Shown: positions 13,001-25,100 of the stretch, piece after piece
How the letters are laid out: every line of letters starts with the position of its first letter
Numbering within the stretch: the first letter of the stretch is position 1
Origin: Hepsetus odoe
Lineage: Eukaryota; Chordata; Actinopteri; Characiformes; Hepsetidae
DNA: 64,000 nucleotides
Assembly (NCBI GenBank): GCA_017165825.1
Contig: CM029393.1
Coordinates: forward strand, 4,711,468-4,775,467
Reading direction: 5' to 3'
Notes under the pieces: generated by a model
Told to the model about the DNA's origin: nothing
What the model saw: only the letters and a program-made list of their open reading frames with translations
Databases searched by the model: none
Position numbers and translations under genes: made by a program

Positions 13001-14754
13001 TGCAATCTTCTAAGGATAGGACCAAGGCAGTTGTATCATTCTGTAGCCCTGTCACCTTTGTCTATTAACGTAATCAAGAGCTTTGTAAATAGCGTTACAT
13101 TTGGTGTGTTACAGAAAGAAATTATATACACTACATGCTTGAAGCTTAGGTCCTACATGTTTGAACTTTGAAGTGTAAAGCAACAATTTGCCCTGTAAGT
13201 GTAGTTTAATATATGTGAGCACACTGGCCTTTATCGCAACAGCAAAGATTTGCAACATACTTGCCAGCAATGTTTGAAAATAACTTTTATAAGCACCTTT
13301 TCAAGTATGCAAAAAGTTTTTTCATTTGCTGGACACTCAATTCCAACTTGTAAGTCCAGCTTGTCCCATGCCAGCTGAATGGGAGAAAAATGGGAAATAT
13401 GGCCAAGACGTAATTATCAGAATTTTTGCTTTCCTTTAAACATAAACCAAAAGAAACTGTTTGATGTTGAAGAACGTCTTTCTTTTTTAATGGTTCCTTT
13501 AGTTTTAAGGGATCATGAAAAACAGCTAAACAGCAGTGTTTAACTGAACGAACAACAAACTCAGTGCTTGTCCTTTCACCCATCTGCCATTTGACATAAA
13601 AGCCATTTCCCAAAATAACTGAAACTGACTTTCATCCTTCTGCAAGACCTGCTCCCAGGTCTGAACACTCCAGTGTTTGTTTTAAAGTATTTTAATGTTT
13701 TCTTGTAATAAAAAATTGAGAAGTGTATCATTTATTTTTAAAAGCCCTAACTTCCAGCTTGTAATGTGCATAGATCAGAGGTTCACAGCTTTGCCAATAA
13801 GGGCACTGTATCAGTTTACTGAATTCACTGCTCAAACACACATTATTTAACCCAAGTGTTAATTGGCAGGTTTCATGGGTATGTATGAAATTGGGAAAAA
13901 AATCAAAATGTGCTTGAAGAAAAAAAAAGGTTAAACATTTTACAACCATTACTTTTAATGGAGAAGGTCCTGCAAAGGAACAAGCTGCAATAATATGGTA
14001 TTGCTGCTTGAAAAGAAAATGTTAATCAGTAATGTTCAGTCCCAGCCCTGGGTTTTTCAGTCATTAATGCTTTCCCTACTCTACCACCTGACACATTTCC
14101 TGAAGGGCTTTGATAATGCTGAGGAGTTGAATCAGCTGTGCAAAGAAACACAAACAAATACAGGGTAGGACTAAAACTGATTGGGTCCACTGTTAGGAAT
14201 ATGATTATGCTTTTTTGCTTCCCTGCATGACTTTAGTTAATTAATACTGCCACTGCTTGTATAAACACAACTTCCTAATAATTAAACTCTTTATTTTTGA
14301 CTACAGTATGACACCAAGAAGAGAATCTCAGCTGAGGCATCTCTGAGACACACGTACTTCCTCAGTCTAGGAGAGAACATCCACTCCATTCCAGACAGTA
14401 AGTACATGCACTTAAATTTTGTGCACTAACCACATTCTTGATCAGACATACTCATTTACTTTACATTTTCCTTTCTCTAGCATCATCTGTGTTCTCACTA
14501 AAAGAAGTACAGCTACAGAAGGACCCAGGCCATCGCAGCTCTGTCTTTCAGCCTCCAGGTACTATTCTAGCACTTCTCACTTTGTCAAACTTACCTTCTT
14601 GCTGCCAGTTTAGTCACTGCGTGCTGTAATCCTGAAACAAAATTTGACATGTGACCTTGATAATCAGTTGTGTAACAACAGATGCTTCATTAACTTTATC
14701 TACTTTATCATTTACCCAGGTCGGGGGAAGAACCGCCGACAGAGCATATTCTAA
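1738..14754 (+). CDS. cdk18: Cyclin-dependent kinase 18 (PCTAIRE-3), 5'-partial, 14 exons
   Basis: Serine/threonine kinase of the PCTAIRE subfamily, which acts with cyclins in cytoplasm and at membranes. Exons: 1738-1871, 4464-4589, 5166-5222, 6096-6210, 6630-6724, 6883-6945, 7080-7203, 7420-7540, 8261-8358, 8634-8739, 9033-9075, 14307-14397, 14481-14558, 14720-14754 (TAA). All phases join, giving about 428 residues; human CDK18 is 474, so the first ~45 are missing upstream. The N-terminal extension has two R-R-x-S sites (RRFSM, RRASL). The kinase domain shows the glycine loop (GEGTYATV), the signature PCTAIRE, HRDLKPQN and the DFG of LADFG. The activation segment is TYSNEVVTLWYRPPD, with Ser where CDK2 has Thr160, as in other PCTAIRE kinases. 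The C-terminus GRGKNRRQSIF matches CDK18 and separates it from CDK16 and CDK17. Intron 9076-14306 is 5.2 kb and holds a Tc1-like element. Confidence 0.96.
2460..3240. repeat. Probable decayed DNA transposon (unclassified)
   Basis: This segment of a cdk18 intron has the wording of old fish DNA transposons, such as ttggatcattatcttgctgc and a block near 2760 reading gagattaatctttgtctcat. It ends near a terminal-looking aacaggacacacctgtg (about 3220). No open frame survives, and I could not place the family or exact ends. Confidence 0.35.
4998..5130. repeat. (GT)n microsatellite plus SINE/LINE tail fragment
   Basis: A (GT)n tract (about 4998-5053) runs into gctgggataggctccagc, a 3' segment common to fish SINE/LINE repeats. 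It then ends in a degenerate GTGA run (about 5113-5127), 39 bases before the exon at 5166. Confidence 0.6.
7027..7079 (+). repeat. (CT)n(TA)n microsatellite forming a splice acceptor
   Basis: A short CT run followed by about 20 TA units ends directly in TTAG, the 3' splice site of the cdk18 exon starting at 7080. The exon itself starts ATATTTATG, so repeat and coding sequence abut. No other pyrimidine-rich tract lies between. Confidence 0.85.
10022..11170 (+). mobile_element. Tc1-like transposon, degenerate, inside cdk18 intron
   Basis: An N-terminal transposase piece at 10077-10355 shows a helix-turn-helix (motif STVWHIIKKKECTGEL) and the basic GRQRKT block that precedes the catalytic domain in Tc1 transposases. 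A C-terminal piece at 10739-10972 has SPDLNP, which carries part of the DDE catalytic signature, followed by a terminal helix (VVEAWQNI). Frameshifts and stops separate the two, so it is dead. A flanking gtggtctcagacttttgg (about 10035) resembles the ends of fish Tc1 elements. The right boundary is uncertain. Confidence 0.8.
12270..12470. other. CpG-dense island in cdk18 intron
   Basis: About a dozen CpG dinucleotides fall within roughly 180 bases, in an intron that is otherwise AT-rich and CpG-poor. No open frame, splice sites or repeat similarity to other parts of the window are visible. It could be a regulatory element, an alternative promoter or an old GC-rich insertion; nothing here decides between them. 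Confidence 0.4.
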
Positions 14755-16187
14755 CAGCTAATATGGTAGCCACCCTAATGTGGAACATGCACATCAGAAG
14801 AAAATGGCTGTAACTGACCCTTCAATGTCCGACCTGCCTGTCCGTCTTCTGAAACCTCTTCTCAGTGAAACACACAGCTGAAAGAAAGGAACCTGGACAT
14901 TTTACACATACAAAACACTGAATTGTCCTCTGCTAATCTAATGTTAGTAGATTCATTTACAACAACTAAACAAGTACCTTGTTCCCTTACTGTTTTCCTC
15001 TCTTCAAGTCTAAAAACAATATAGAGCAAAAAGTCAATGTTTTACTGAAAAAATGCAGGAATCCTCATGAATACAATTATTCAAAAACAGATGCTCTGTG
15101 TCTGGTGGCATAAAAATAGTTTCAATTTAGTTTAAATTTCTCTCAAGTATGAGAATTTAAAAAGTATTTCAAAGAGCATCTTAATTCTTTATCAGTAAAG
15201 ACACGAAAGTTTCTCAAATACAATAATACACAACATTTGCCACCAACAACTTTCTTATCAGAAAGTATGTCCTGCTGAAAAAAATGCAAACATAAAAATT
15301 TGGTTAATAGCTTTATCCAACATGACTAAACTCTATAGTCTGTCTCTTTTCTTTCAGGCCTTTTGCCATAAATTACAGTAGAGTGTAGGTATTTGAACGT
15401 GAGACACTGTAACTCCATCCTTTTTTCTTGTTGTGTTGGAATTCTTTCATTATTCTATATTTTCTTTTTATTTTACATATGTACCTCCTGAGTCATTGCA
15501 TTGAGCACATACATGATGTCTGAAATCTTTCCTGTATTATTTTTCTGATAGGTTAAAAAATTTGGCTGAAATATTTTCATGAAGGTTACAGAACACAAAC
15601 ATGTGATTTTAACATTCCTTTAATTCAGACATTACAATGAAATCAAGTTTTGAGCCACAGTCATTCATTTTTTAAAAGTATCATCTGAACACTGAATCAC
15701 TTTGTGATTTTACCTCAGAGATTAATATTTCACTCAAGCATCTAAAGGTGCCTTGAAAACAAATATGGTGATGGGTCCAGCATTATGTTTTTGAAGATAA
15801 TAATAGTTTATTAGAATATTAATATTCTTTACAATTATGACTACTTTGTTGCTCAGAAATAATTGCACACAATCTAATGTTTGGTATGATGAAGTGCTCT
15901 ACTGTATTTGCACATGGCATCCAAGTGTCCTCTTGAGCTCCTCAATTTTGACTGTGTTGTTTGCCTGCTCTATTTCCCTGTAATGACGTTCTACCCTAAC
16001 CCTGAAGTAAAAGCACTATGGTTCTAGTGAAAGCCATTGACCGCAGAGAATTGTACTGGTGGTGTTGTGGTTTTGTATTCAATTTGTATGATCAAAAGCT
16101 AAAATACTGTATTTCTATGGCCACCAGGAGGCAGAAAACAGTAAACGTGTGGAGAGAGATGGGGAGGGAGGGAGAGAGGGGGAGGGA

Positions 16188-16258
<71 letters not shown>

Positions 16259-16540
16259 TGTTTACTTAACACTTCACCACTTTTAGTTAATTTTAGCATC
16301 ACTGCAACGGAGGTTCTCTAGTTCTCCTATATGAGTTTCTGTGGTAAAGAGTAAAGATTTCTAAATAATGTATTGATAGAATACACATATATGTATTTTA
16401 ATAATGCTTTATTCTCAGTAGAATTTATGAAAATTGAGATGACTGTATTAAATGAATTTTAGATTATGTCTAAATGTTTTATAAAATATTTAGATTTTTG
16501 TACAATGTGACATTAAATATTTTGTGTGACATGTCTATTT
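14755..16540 (+). other. cdk18: Probable cdk18 3' UTR
   Basis: AT-rich, non-coding sequence follows the stop codon directly, with no further splice acceptor needed. An ATTAAA at 16512-16517 followed by a TGTG-rich stretch is a possible polyadenylation site, but other variants exist and the true end is not fixed. It includes the GA microsatellite at 16151-16255. Confidence 0.4.
16151..16255. repeat. (GA)n microsatellite
   Basis: Imperfect GGGA/GAGA units pass into about 30 perfect GA units. The open frames on both strands here (for example the Arg-Glu repeat) are low-complexity artefacts. Confidence 0.95.
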
Positions 16541-16954
16541 CATTTACTGAAGCTGAACGTATTGTGACCACAAAAAAAAGGCAAATGATTGAAAAAAATT
16601 TGTTAAAATAATTTGGTTGTCTCTATAAAGGGATTTCACTGAAGCTAAACTTTGTGTTGTCCTTTCACCAAAATTTCCAAAAAATTGTCCCTTCAACTGT
16701 AATTGTTATTGTAAAATAGATATGTCTAGAAAGTAACAGGTCATCCACAAAGTTGCAGGCCACACAAAGTCACAGAAAGGCTTGTCGTGTGTTCAGTCTT
16801 CTTCATAAACTCTACTTAGAAAATAACTTTATATCATATTCTATGTATTTTTAAATACCACTTTTTAAAATGATCTCTCAACCATCATCAGGACAAATGA
16901 TTCCCACAAAGAACACACACACACACACATGCGCGTACGTGCCCGCAGGCACAC

Positions 16955-17215
16955 CGTAGGGTCTAGTGGTAGGATACTTGCCTATGGACCTATGGCTCAA
17001 GAGGTCCCAGGTTCGAATCTCACCTCTGGCACTACCACCACTAGATCTCCTTGAGCAAGACCTCTTAACCCCGAGTTGCCCAGGGGATTGTCCCTGCACT
17101 AGGACATGGAAGCCGCCTCCGATAAGAGCATTCACAATGCTGCAAATGTACATTGATATTAGTAGACGCCTTTATCTGAGCAAACTTCCATGTCCTAATC
17201 ATGTAAATGTAAATG
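16955..17215 (+). repeat. tRNA-derived SINE, third type
   Basis: A tRNA-like head (gtctagtggtaggatacttg, then box-B-like ggttcgaatc) is followed by ccgataagagcattcacaat and then tgcaaatgtac. The tail is a mutated form of the gataagagcgtctgctaaatg tail found in many fish SINEs. It shares ctatggctcaagaggtccca with the copy at 18431. Confidence 0.8.
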
Positions 17216-18430
17216 CATGTCTAACACTAACATGCAACTCAGGGTGCCTTGCCTATTGCTTCTGTTTAAAGACAGAGTGGTACATGGAACAAAAACCTGA
17301 CCGCTGATACACAGCCACATTTCTAAAAACAAATGGAACTAATGATAACTTGCAACACAGACAAGGCAAGACAATGGACAACCACTGAGTGATTCTATCA
17401 AGTTAGAAAAAGAGAAAATGACCTAGTATGGATTTGATGGACTGAATAACAGGCAAACACTCTTTTTAAATGTACAAAAATAAAAACTTTACATGAAAAA
17501 CAGTTTACAATGTCCAGCCTTCTTTAGGTCAGGTATCAATCAAAGATTGTAACGAAGAGTATGAATTTTAATAACAGTTTCAGTCGACAACTAAGAGGGG
17601 TTCTAATGCTTAATTTCCGCTTCTAATATTGAATAGCATGTAGCAGACATTACACAAAGCCATATGGTGCTTATGCTGAATGATTAAACAAGGGACAGTG
17701 ACTGTACTTCATTGATGATTGTGGTTGTTAGCCATGAGTGAAAGTATAGATTAATTTCCCTTTGAAACAAATCATAGGCAATGATATGCACTCATTTTGA
17801 GAAGATGGTGATGCAGTCTGCAAATGATTACACCAGATAATTATTACATGTGCGTGCACATAAGAGACAGAGTACAAACATTGTTTAGTATAGTTCTGAG
17901 GAATGTGGTCATGGCTTCTTCTGTGTGAGAAAAACCTTTTTAACAGGATTCTCCCACCCACATCTAGAGCAGTATAATGTTGTAGTTGAGTAATGTTTGA
18001 ATTCACATGGTCACCAGATCAGACAAAAGGAGACCTAAGAGGGAAGGTTTCATTCAATTCTGCAAGCACAGCTCTTGTCAACAGGCACAAAGGAAGAATC
18101 ACAGTGAAAGCTGATAGACCAACTTGAGGTCAGTTTATACTCTAATGGTACTGACTGAATGGCATAAAAATCTCAGCAATATTTAGTAATTTTGTGGGTT
18201 CCAAATAAAAGGTGCGATTTCAAATAATTTTACAATATGAATAGCCTAGCTAGCTTGAATCACACATCAGTTTATCTTACTCTTCAGACCGATTGCCCTT
18301 TCAGAGTAAACTTTAAGTCATGTAAAGTCATGAAGCTAAAAATTGGCCCTATTTCATCAGCTTTATTAACCGAATTTTCTGAACCCATCTGTTCCGCTAC
18401 AACTGTTCCGCAAAGCGGTGCTTGCCTGAT

Positions 18431-18591
18431 CTATGGCTCAAGAGGTCCCAGGTTCAAATCCCACCTCTAGCGCTACTACTCACTGGGTCCCTGATAAACC
18501 TCAACCCTGAGTTGCTCCAGGGGACTGTCCCTGTATCAGGAAATGGAAGTCGCTCTGGATAAGAGCGTCTGCTAAATGCCGTAAATGTAAC
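18431..18591 (+). repeat. tRNA-derived SINE, third type, 5'-truncated
   Basis: It contains ctatggctcaagaggtccca, a box-B-like ggttcaaatc, a gagttgctccaggggactgt body and the classical gataagagcgtctgctaaat tail followed by gccgtaaatgtaa. The first part of the tRNA head is missing. Confidence 0.85.
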
Positions 18592-19362
18592 TATGGCAGT
18601 AGTAAAATTCTGCCTGAACATCTTAGTGATTAAGATAATAATGACAAACAAATGTCTAGAATAAACCTATTTTTGTGTTTGTTTTTAGCTTAAATAACAT
18701 TGTTTTATGATAGGTGGTTGTACAAGATTAACAAATGAGATAAATACAGCATTCGTCATGCATTTACGAGCGTCCAGCTGGAGATGTGACACTTTAATAG
18801 TTTCAGTGGATTGATTTTGACAATAGAAACTCTAGGCAACCTGATATCCTGGGTAGTAATCTAAGTACAGTACTTAGTACTTTTTAGGCTCACACTAACC
18901 TGCAATACGGTTTTGCATTTTTTATAAAGCTTAAGCTCCATTTAAATTATACTCACTTCATGAGACAAGCACCTGGAGGTACATAGTGAGTTTACTTACT
19001 GTCACACCCATATTCATGGTCACACCACAACAAAAGCTTGGCTTAACGTCCCAGATCTAGCACTGGTGTTATGATGTTATTGAACTGGTGCACAGACCTT
19101 CAATAAAACCTTCCAAAGTTTGTCCTAGAGTCAGTCCTTATGCTTTCCACTACACCAAATCATTGGAGAAAGCTAGAGGAAACCTACAAGCAAGTAAGCT
19201 GGGCAAGAAAAAAAAGCTTAATAAAACCCTTTATCTGGGAAGAGCACTCATGAGAGTTGCTGCTCTAGTGTGCTACTGATTGACACTATGAATATTGTTT
19301 CATCTGACGGATATCTGGGATAATGCTTACATATAACTTTATCAGCGCCAAATATATGCAGT

Positions 19363-19540
19363 ACTGTGCAAAAGTTTTAGGCAGGTGGAAAACATGCTGT
19401 AAATAAGAATGAAGAATACTTTCAAAAAGTGTTAATCATTTTATTCACTCAATCAACAAATGCAGTGAATAACAAAATAGAATCTAAATCAAATCAATAT
19501 TTGGTCTGGTTTCAAACTTTTGCACATTATTTGTGAGATA
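19363..19540 (+). mobile_element. Solo terminal arm of a Tc1-type element
   Basis: It starts with cagtactgtgcaaaagtttt. It then matches the arm of the foldback element at 55490-56016, sharing blocks around tgctgtaaa, aaatgcagtgaat, agaatctaaat and aatcaatatttggt. No transposase frame remains. It is a fragment of the same family. Confidence 0.75.
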
Positions 19541-19547
19541 TATAGGT

Positions 19548-19567
19548 ATATATATATAGTATATATA

Positions 19568-19616
<49 letters not shown>

Positions 19617-19617
19617 T
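19548..19617. repeat. (TA)n(CA)n microsatellite
   Basis: Imperfect TATAGT units, then perfect TA, ending in five CA units. Confidence 0.95.
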
Positions 19618-20898
19618 TGATTGTATCAAACAATTATTTACAAATAATATTTTGATCCTACCGATCCTTAGGAAAGTTGCTTAAGCTCCATGAAGAATAT
19701 AAACATACAAAAAATTTAAAGGAAACATATTAAATAAAAATAAAATATAAATGTCAAATCAACCAGTGCATTAACTCTTTAAGAAAATATGCATTATAAG
19801 CTCCCACATACAATATTCTATAAACTGCCACTAAATGTTATGTGAACTGCTATATAAACACTTTGTGTCGTATTTACATTTATCACTTTCACTAAATGGC
19901 AGAAAACACTTTTATTACTAAAACGCGCAAGAAAGTTATTAGCCTTTTTAGCATCATGTTAGCATGGCCGGCTAACTACATCATTATTCACTTCTTTTTA
20001 CTACGTTTAATTATTCTGTATGTTGCATTATTTTTATTATTGAGAACAAATATTTTGAGTTTGAAGAGTAAAAACTTCTGCTCACCGACAGAAATCGTTC
20101 AGCACCACATGACCTTTGGGACCCTCTCCGTTTAATTTCCGTTACATTTTGAATTTGAAATGAGAGTTCTTTGCGCGCGCGAGGCTGGTTCGATTGACCG
20201 AATCGATTCGCTGTCCCTTTAAATGATTCGAACATTTGATCTCGCATCAGTACTAGATCAGTCATTTTAATCTGACTGTTTTTCTCCCCGAGCTGCAGAA
20301 CTGTCCAGCAGTCAAACAGAAAGGCGTTCACTACCATTTAATCTAGAAGTGCTAAATAAAATTCCTGTTTATGCTCAATTGTCTCATTTAACCCAAAACG
20401 TTAGGTTCCCAAAACTCTCGGAGGGGTAAGTTTCATTTATTTTTGGAAAAACATCGCTGAAGATGTTTGCACTAAGAATATTCGTCGTATTTTAGCGTAT
20501 TTGAACTAAAAACAAATGTTATAAAGGTTAATTAAACGCTTGTTTCGTGCTCGATTCAACTTGACGATTCATTCCAGAATCGACCATTTCTGCTCGACTC
20601 CTCCAGGGGGCAGCACAGAGCCCGTCGACTTTCTCATTATTGTGCTTTAAGGGCTTTATTGAGGAAACAATATAATTCAGACATGTAACTTACCTGCTAC
20701 TTTCACCATCAAAACTTTTTTTTTATCATTTGATAAAATATTTAAGGAATCAAGGAAATGATTACACGGGCAAATTAATTAATAAGTACAAAAATAAACA
20801 TAAATTAATCATAAACACATGCAAATACATGAAATACATAATACAGACGAAATAAAAGTCCTAAACTTTTTTCCCGGTACTTCTAGCTCACTAAATAC

Positions 20899-20923
20899 AC
20901 ACACACACACACACACATATGTG

Positions 20924-20954
<31 letters not shown>

Positions 20955-20958
20955 ATGT
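20899..20958. repeat. Palindromic microsatellite (CA)n-TATA-(TG)n
   Basis: About twelve CA units, then catatgtgtatatatatatg, then about ten TG units. The two halves are reverse complements, so the whole tract can fold on itself. It lies about 380 bases upstream of the mfsd4a start codon. Confidence 0.9.
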
Positions 20959-21336
20959 GCAATTTATAGGTATCTGACTGCATTTCTTTAAATGTAAAAG
21001 TTAAGTGAATAAAGAACTTGACCAAATTAACCAGATAATCAAAAGGGCCCGGTTACCATGGAAACACGTGTCTTTAAGAAGAAGAGTGAACAACTTCAGA
21101 AAGGTAAGACTGATAGATCTTGACTTTGGTGATGGTGCACGGGGACTCCAGCGGGGAGAGTTCGGGGTTGTGTTTCTGATCTGGGACTCTTGATTGACTG
21201 TGGGAGGGCGGAGTGGGTGGCTGGGGAAGCCGCTCACGCCACGCCTCGACTCGACTCGACTACAGGGCGTCCTAAACACATGCGGGCTGCAGGATTAAAC
21301 ACTTTTCTTCTCCGCTTGGACCAGGCCTGAGTCGCG

Positions 21337-21621
21337 ATGAACGGCAGGGTCCTCGACCGCAACTGCAACATCATCCTGAAGGTGGTGGACGAGCGCATGT
21401 GGGCTCTGTTCCGCAGACACTGGCAGCACACGCTCACCTACTGGAGCGGCTTCTTCAGTTTCGGCCTGTGTCTGGCGCTGCTCGGCCCCACCGTGCTGGA
21501 CCTGCGCTGTCAGACACAGGCCACCCTGCAGGGCATCACCCTGGTCTTCTTCTCCCAGCAGTTCTGCCTCTTCGTGGGCAGCACGATCGGAGGACTCTTC
21601 AGCAAGTCGTGAGTAACCAGT

Positions 21622-21657
<36 letters not shown>

Positions 21658-21801
21658 GTCATACTCACTCTCACACACCAACAGCCTCTCTCTGTCACTC
21701 ACACACTCACTCTCTCTCTCTCACACACACACTCACTCTCACACACACACACACACACACTCACTCTTTTTCTGTCTATCTGTCTGTCATACTCACTCAC
21801 T

Positions 21802-21842
<41 letters not shown>

Positions 21843-22059
21843 TCTTTTTCTGTCTATCTGTCTGTCATACTCACTCACACTCACACACACACACACACAT
21901 ACACTGTCAGTCACACACACCCCCTCTCTCTCTCTCTCTCACACACTCTGTCACTCACACACACACACACACACACACACTCTCTCTCTCTCTCACACAC
22001 TCTTTCTGTCTCTCTCAAACTATCTGTCTATCTCTGTCATTCTTACTCAATCACTCTCA

Positions 22060-22111
<52 letters not shown>

Positions 22112-25100
22112 CTCTCTCTCTGTTTTTCTGTCCCTCTCATTCTATCTGTCTCGCGCTCTCTCTCTCTCTCTCACTCTCACTCTCACTCACACACACACAC
22201 ACCCTACCTCTGTCATTTCTTTGTTTATTTTCCTTTTTTGTGTCTATCCTTAATTCCTGGGCAGGAGGTGGGAACAGTTTAACCCAAGTGTATAAGAGTT
22301 CTAGTGGATTTGTTGGTGTAATAATAGATTACCAACATAATAGATTCTGACCAACCTCCTGGTACACTTGATTACCCCTTTCAACGGGACATAAACTGAC
22401 AGAAACCTCCTTTTTCAGACTGTAGATTAAATATCCTTAATCAAATTTGCATGATGCACCGTGACGATGAACTTTGTGAACTAAGATATGGCAAGCAAGT
22501 GAATGAACATAATAAACACATTTATAGAAACTGGTGACTTCAGAATTTAATGTAGGCCTAGATTATGTATGAAGGGTCTCCAAATTACCTAAACAAAATG
22601 TAATTAAACAGGGATATAAAGTTTGCCTGAAATGTGGATTTCTCATGATGCCCAAGTTTCACAATATTCATTATGTAATTAATTTCTTGGACATGTAGCA
22701 ATAGTAATGAACCAGTAGAACCTGGTTAAAAATTATAAATGGAATGGAATTAGCATCTCATTTAAACAGAAAATAAGCAGCTGGTCAGCGTTCTTTAATT
22801 ACTGACTATATCATGGTACGCTCATAAAAGAATATTGTGATGTAATTTATCATAATAATGATAAATATTGTCACATTGCCCGGCCATATGCTGAGTAAAT
22901 AGAGGACTGGGGAAGAATGCTTTACCTTCTTTAGATGGGTTCCTGGCACAGAGCTAATGATTAAAACTGTGCACTTTCAGAAAACCTTTCCAGGAATGGT
23001 AGGAAAGCTGCAGCCAGTTTGAGCTGGTGGTCAGTTTACAAGCCTTAATACTACCAGTGACTTCTGTTTGTGTCTCTTTGTCTTCTGGCAGTCATGTGCT
23101 CATTAATGTCCTTCTGTCTCTATAAGAGTCATTGAGTGGAGACATGGGCTTGGATGGCACGTGCTCTCCTATCAGTACCTAACTGTTTACCTTCTCTTCT
23201 CTCGAGGAGCCAAAAGATCTGATAAGCAAAGTCTCCTGCACTGTGCAGACCTATTTGTTTTTTGTGGAGGGAGGGCTGTTTCCTTCACAAAGCTGTTCTC
23301 ATTTTCCCGTATTAATTTCCTATTATTAGTGTTGTGTTGTTCAGTCATGCATAAGTTTACCAAAGCAGCCAGTAACCCATGTAAGTGAAGTGAAACTTTT
23401 TTCCCAGTGATGCATCCTTTATATCCCAGCAATATACTGTGAATTCAGAAATATAGGTTCTTACTGCTCCTTTTAAAAGTGTAGTTTGTTGTAAAAAAAA
23501 AAAAAAAACTTATGTTAGATGTTTTGTCTACATCTTTGCAAACTTCGCTTCTTATGTTCAGAACTGGAGCTTTCAGGTTAATTTCTCAGAGACTAGAAGT
23601 CACCTGCCACCTAAACCCCTTTCAAAATTACTACACGTCTTTATTAAGGTGGCACAGATGTGGTTGTGGACAAAGTTTGACAAGTGGTGAGCCATTAAAC
23701 TGAAAATGCCAGGCTGTAGTTGAATGCTGCTAGCAGTTTTTTCGACCAGTAACCTCCTCCAGAGTTGGCCGTGACCTTCATGAGTAAGGAGGAATATGAT
23801 CCAAGATCAGTCCGCTCCAGCAGTGGATAGTTCATTTTGATAGCCCATATTAAGTCATGCCATGTCCTAAACCACACTGGTGTCTCTGTGTCACCTCAAT
23901 AAAGAGCTGGGTGCTGTTTGAGGAGGTTAGGAAATGTTTTAGGATAAGTGTTTTTGAACTTGGACCACTTAACAGACTAATGGCTTCTTGTGGGTGCAAG
24001 TAATGTTCGTATCAGAGCTTCAGTTAAATAAGCAAAATGAGGATATATGTCTACATGTCTTGCCTGAAAGTACATCTGAGGTATGTGGGAAAGGGGGAAA
24101 ATATGATTGTTTTGAAAAAAACAAACTTATCAAAGGCAGTGAAAACAGACAGTACATCAACACCATACAATACAGTTACATCCAGTGGTTGGGGAGTTGG
24201 CTACAGGATCAGAAGATTGTGGGTTCAAACCCCTTACCAGTAGGTTGCCCTGGGGTACCAGTGAGCAAGGTACTGTCCCCGTCACTGCACCCCAGGCGCT
24301 TTCAATAGCTGCCCCCTGCTGCACAGTGTTTGAGTGCACGTGTTAAATGCAGAGGTCCAATTTCGTTGTGGTTCACTGTGTGCTGTGCTGTGACCTCGCA
24401 ATGACAAGGGTCATCACTTAAAAAAAAAATAACCAAAAAAAAAAAAACGGTTGACTCAATACAGAGAAAGCTAGAGAGGAAAACAAAATGTACAGCCTGC
24501 AATACTAGCTGCAATGCTTGTGCTTGTTTGTGTAAGTACAAACAGTACAAGTTTTGAGCCCTCTTCATTTCTTTATTTACTTCTTTTGCTAGGGAATTAT
24601 CTAGTCAGTCCAAAAATCATTTTAAATCCATCAAACTTATAACTCTGATCTTTGACTTATAGAGTAGGTCAAATAAAAGAAATAAGAACGGTTTTACTGT
24701 GACAGGCTGCAAATTGCTTAAAGATACAAGGTGCTTAGATCAAAAGCTTCCAACCACTCAGCATTCTGTATCACCAGTATACTAATTGCTGCCGCCTTCT
24801 TCTTCATTCAGCTTTCTGTGTTGGGGTCACCACAGCAAATCATCAGTTTCTATTTCTTCCTGTCTTCTACATCTTCCACTGTTACTCCATCTGCCTGCAT
24901 GTCTTCTCTCACCACATTCATAAACCTCCTCTTTCGCCTTCCTCTTCTCCTCTTCCCTGGAAGCTCCATCCTCGACATCTTTCTCCCGACATAATCCTCG
25001 TCTCTCCTCTGTACATGTCCAGACCAACGTAATCTTGCTTCCCTGTCTCCAAATTGTCCAACCTGAGCTGTCCTGTCACAGATCACTCCAGCCACTCTTC

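Larger units (their letters stand above)
16541..21336. other. Intergenic region cdk18 to mfsd4a
   Basis: No conserved exon is recognisable in about 4.8 kb. It contains two SINEs of one family (16955-17215, 18431-18591), a Tc1-type terminal arm (19363-19540), a TA/CA microsatellite (19548-19617) and a palindromic microsatellite (20899-20958). About 20150-20640 is richer in CpG, with repeated CGATTC words. The last 150 bases, with GGGCGG-like and CACGCC boxes, probably include the mfsd4a promoter and 5' UTR. A GTAAGA at 21103 could be a 5' UTR donor, with an acceptor at 21265, but this is not established. Confidence 0.5.

Noticed and set aside
21399..22253. 284-residue open frame of Ser-Leu/His-Thr repeats
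   Set aside because: It runs through a TC/AC satellite in another frame than mfsd4a exon 1; low-complexity artefact.
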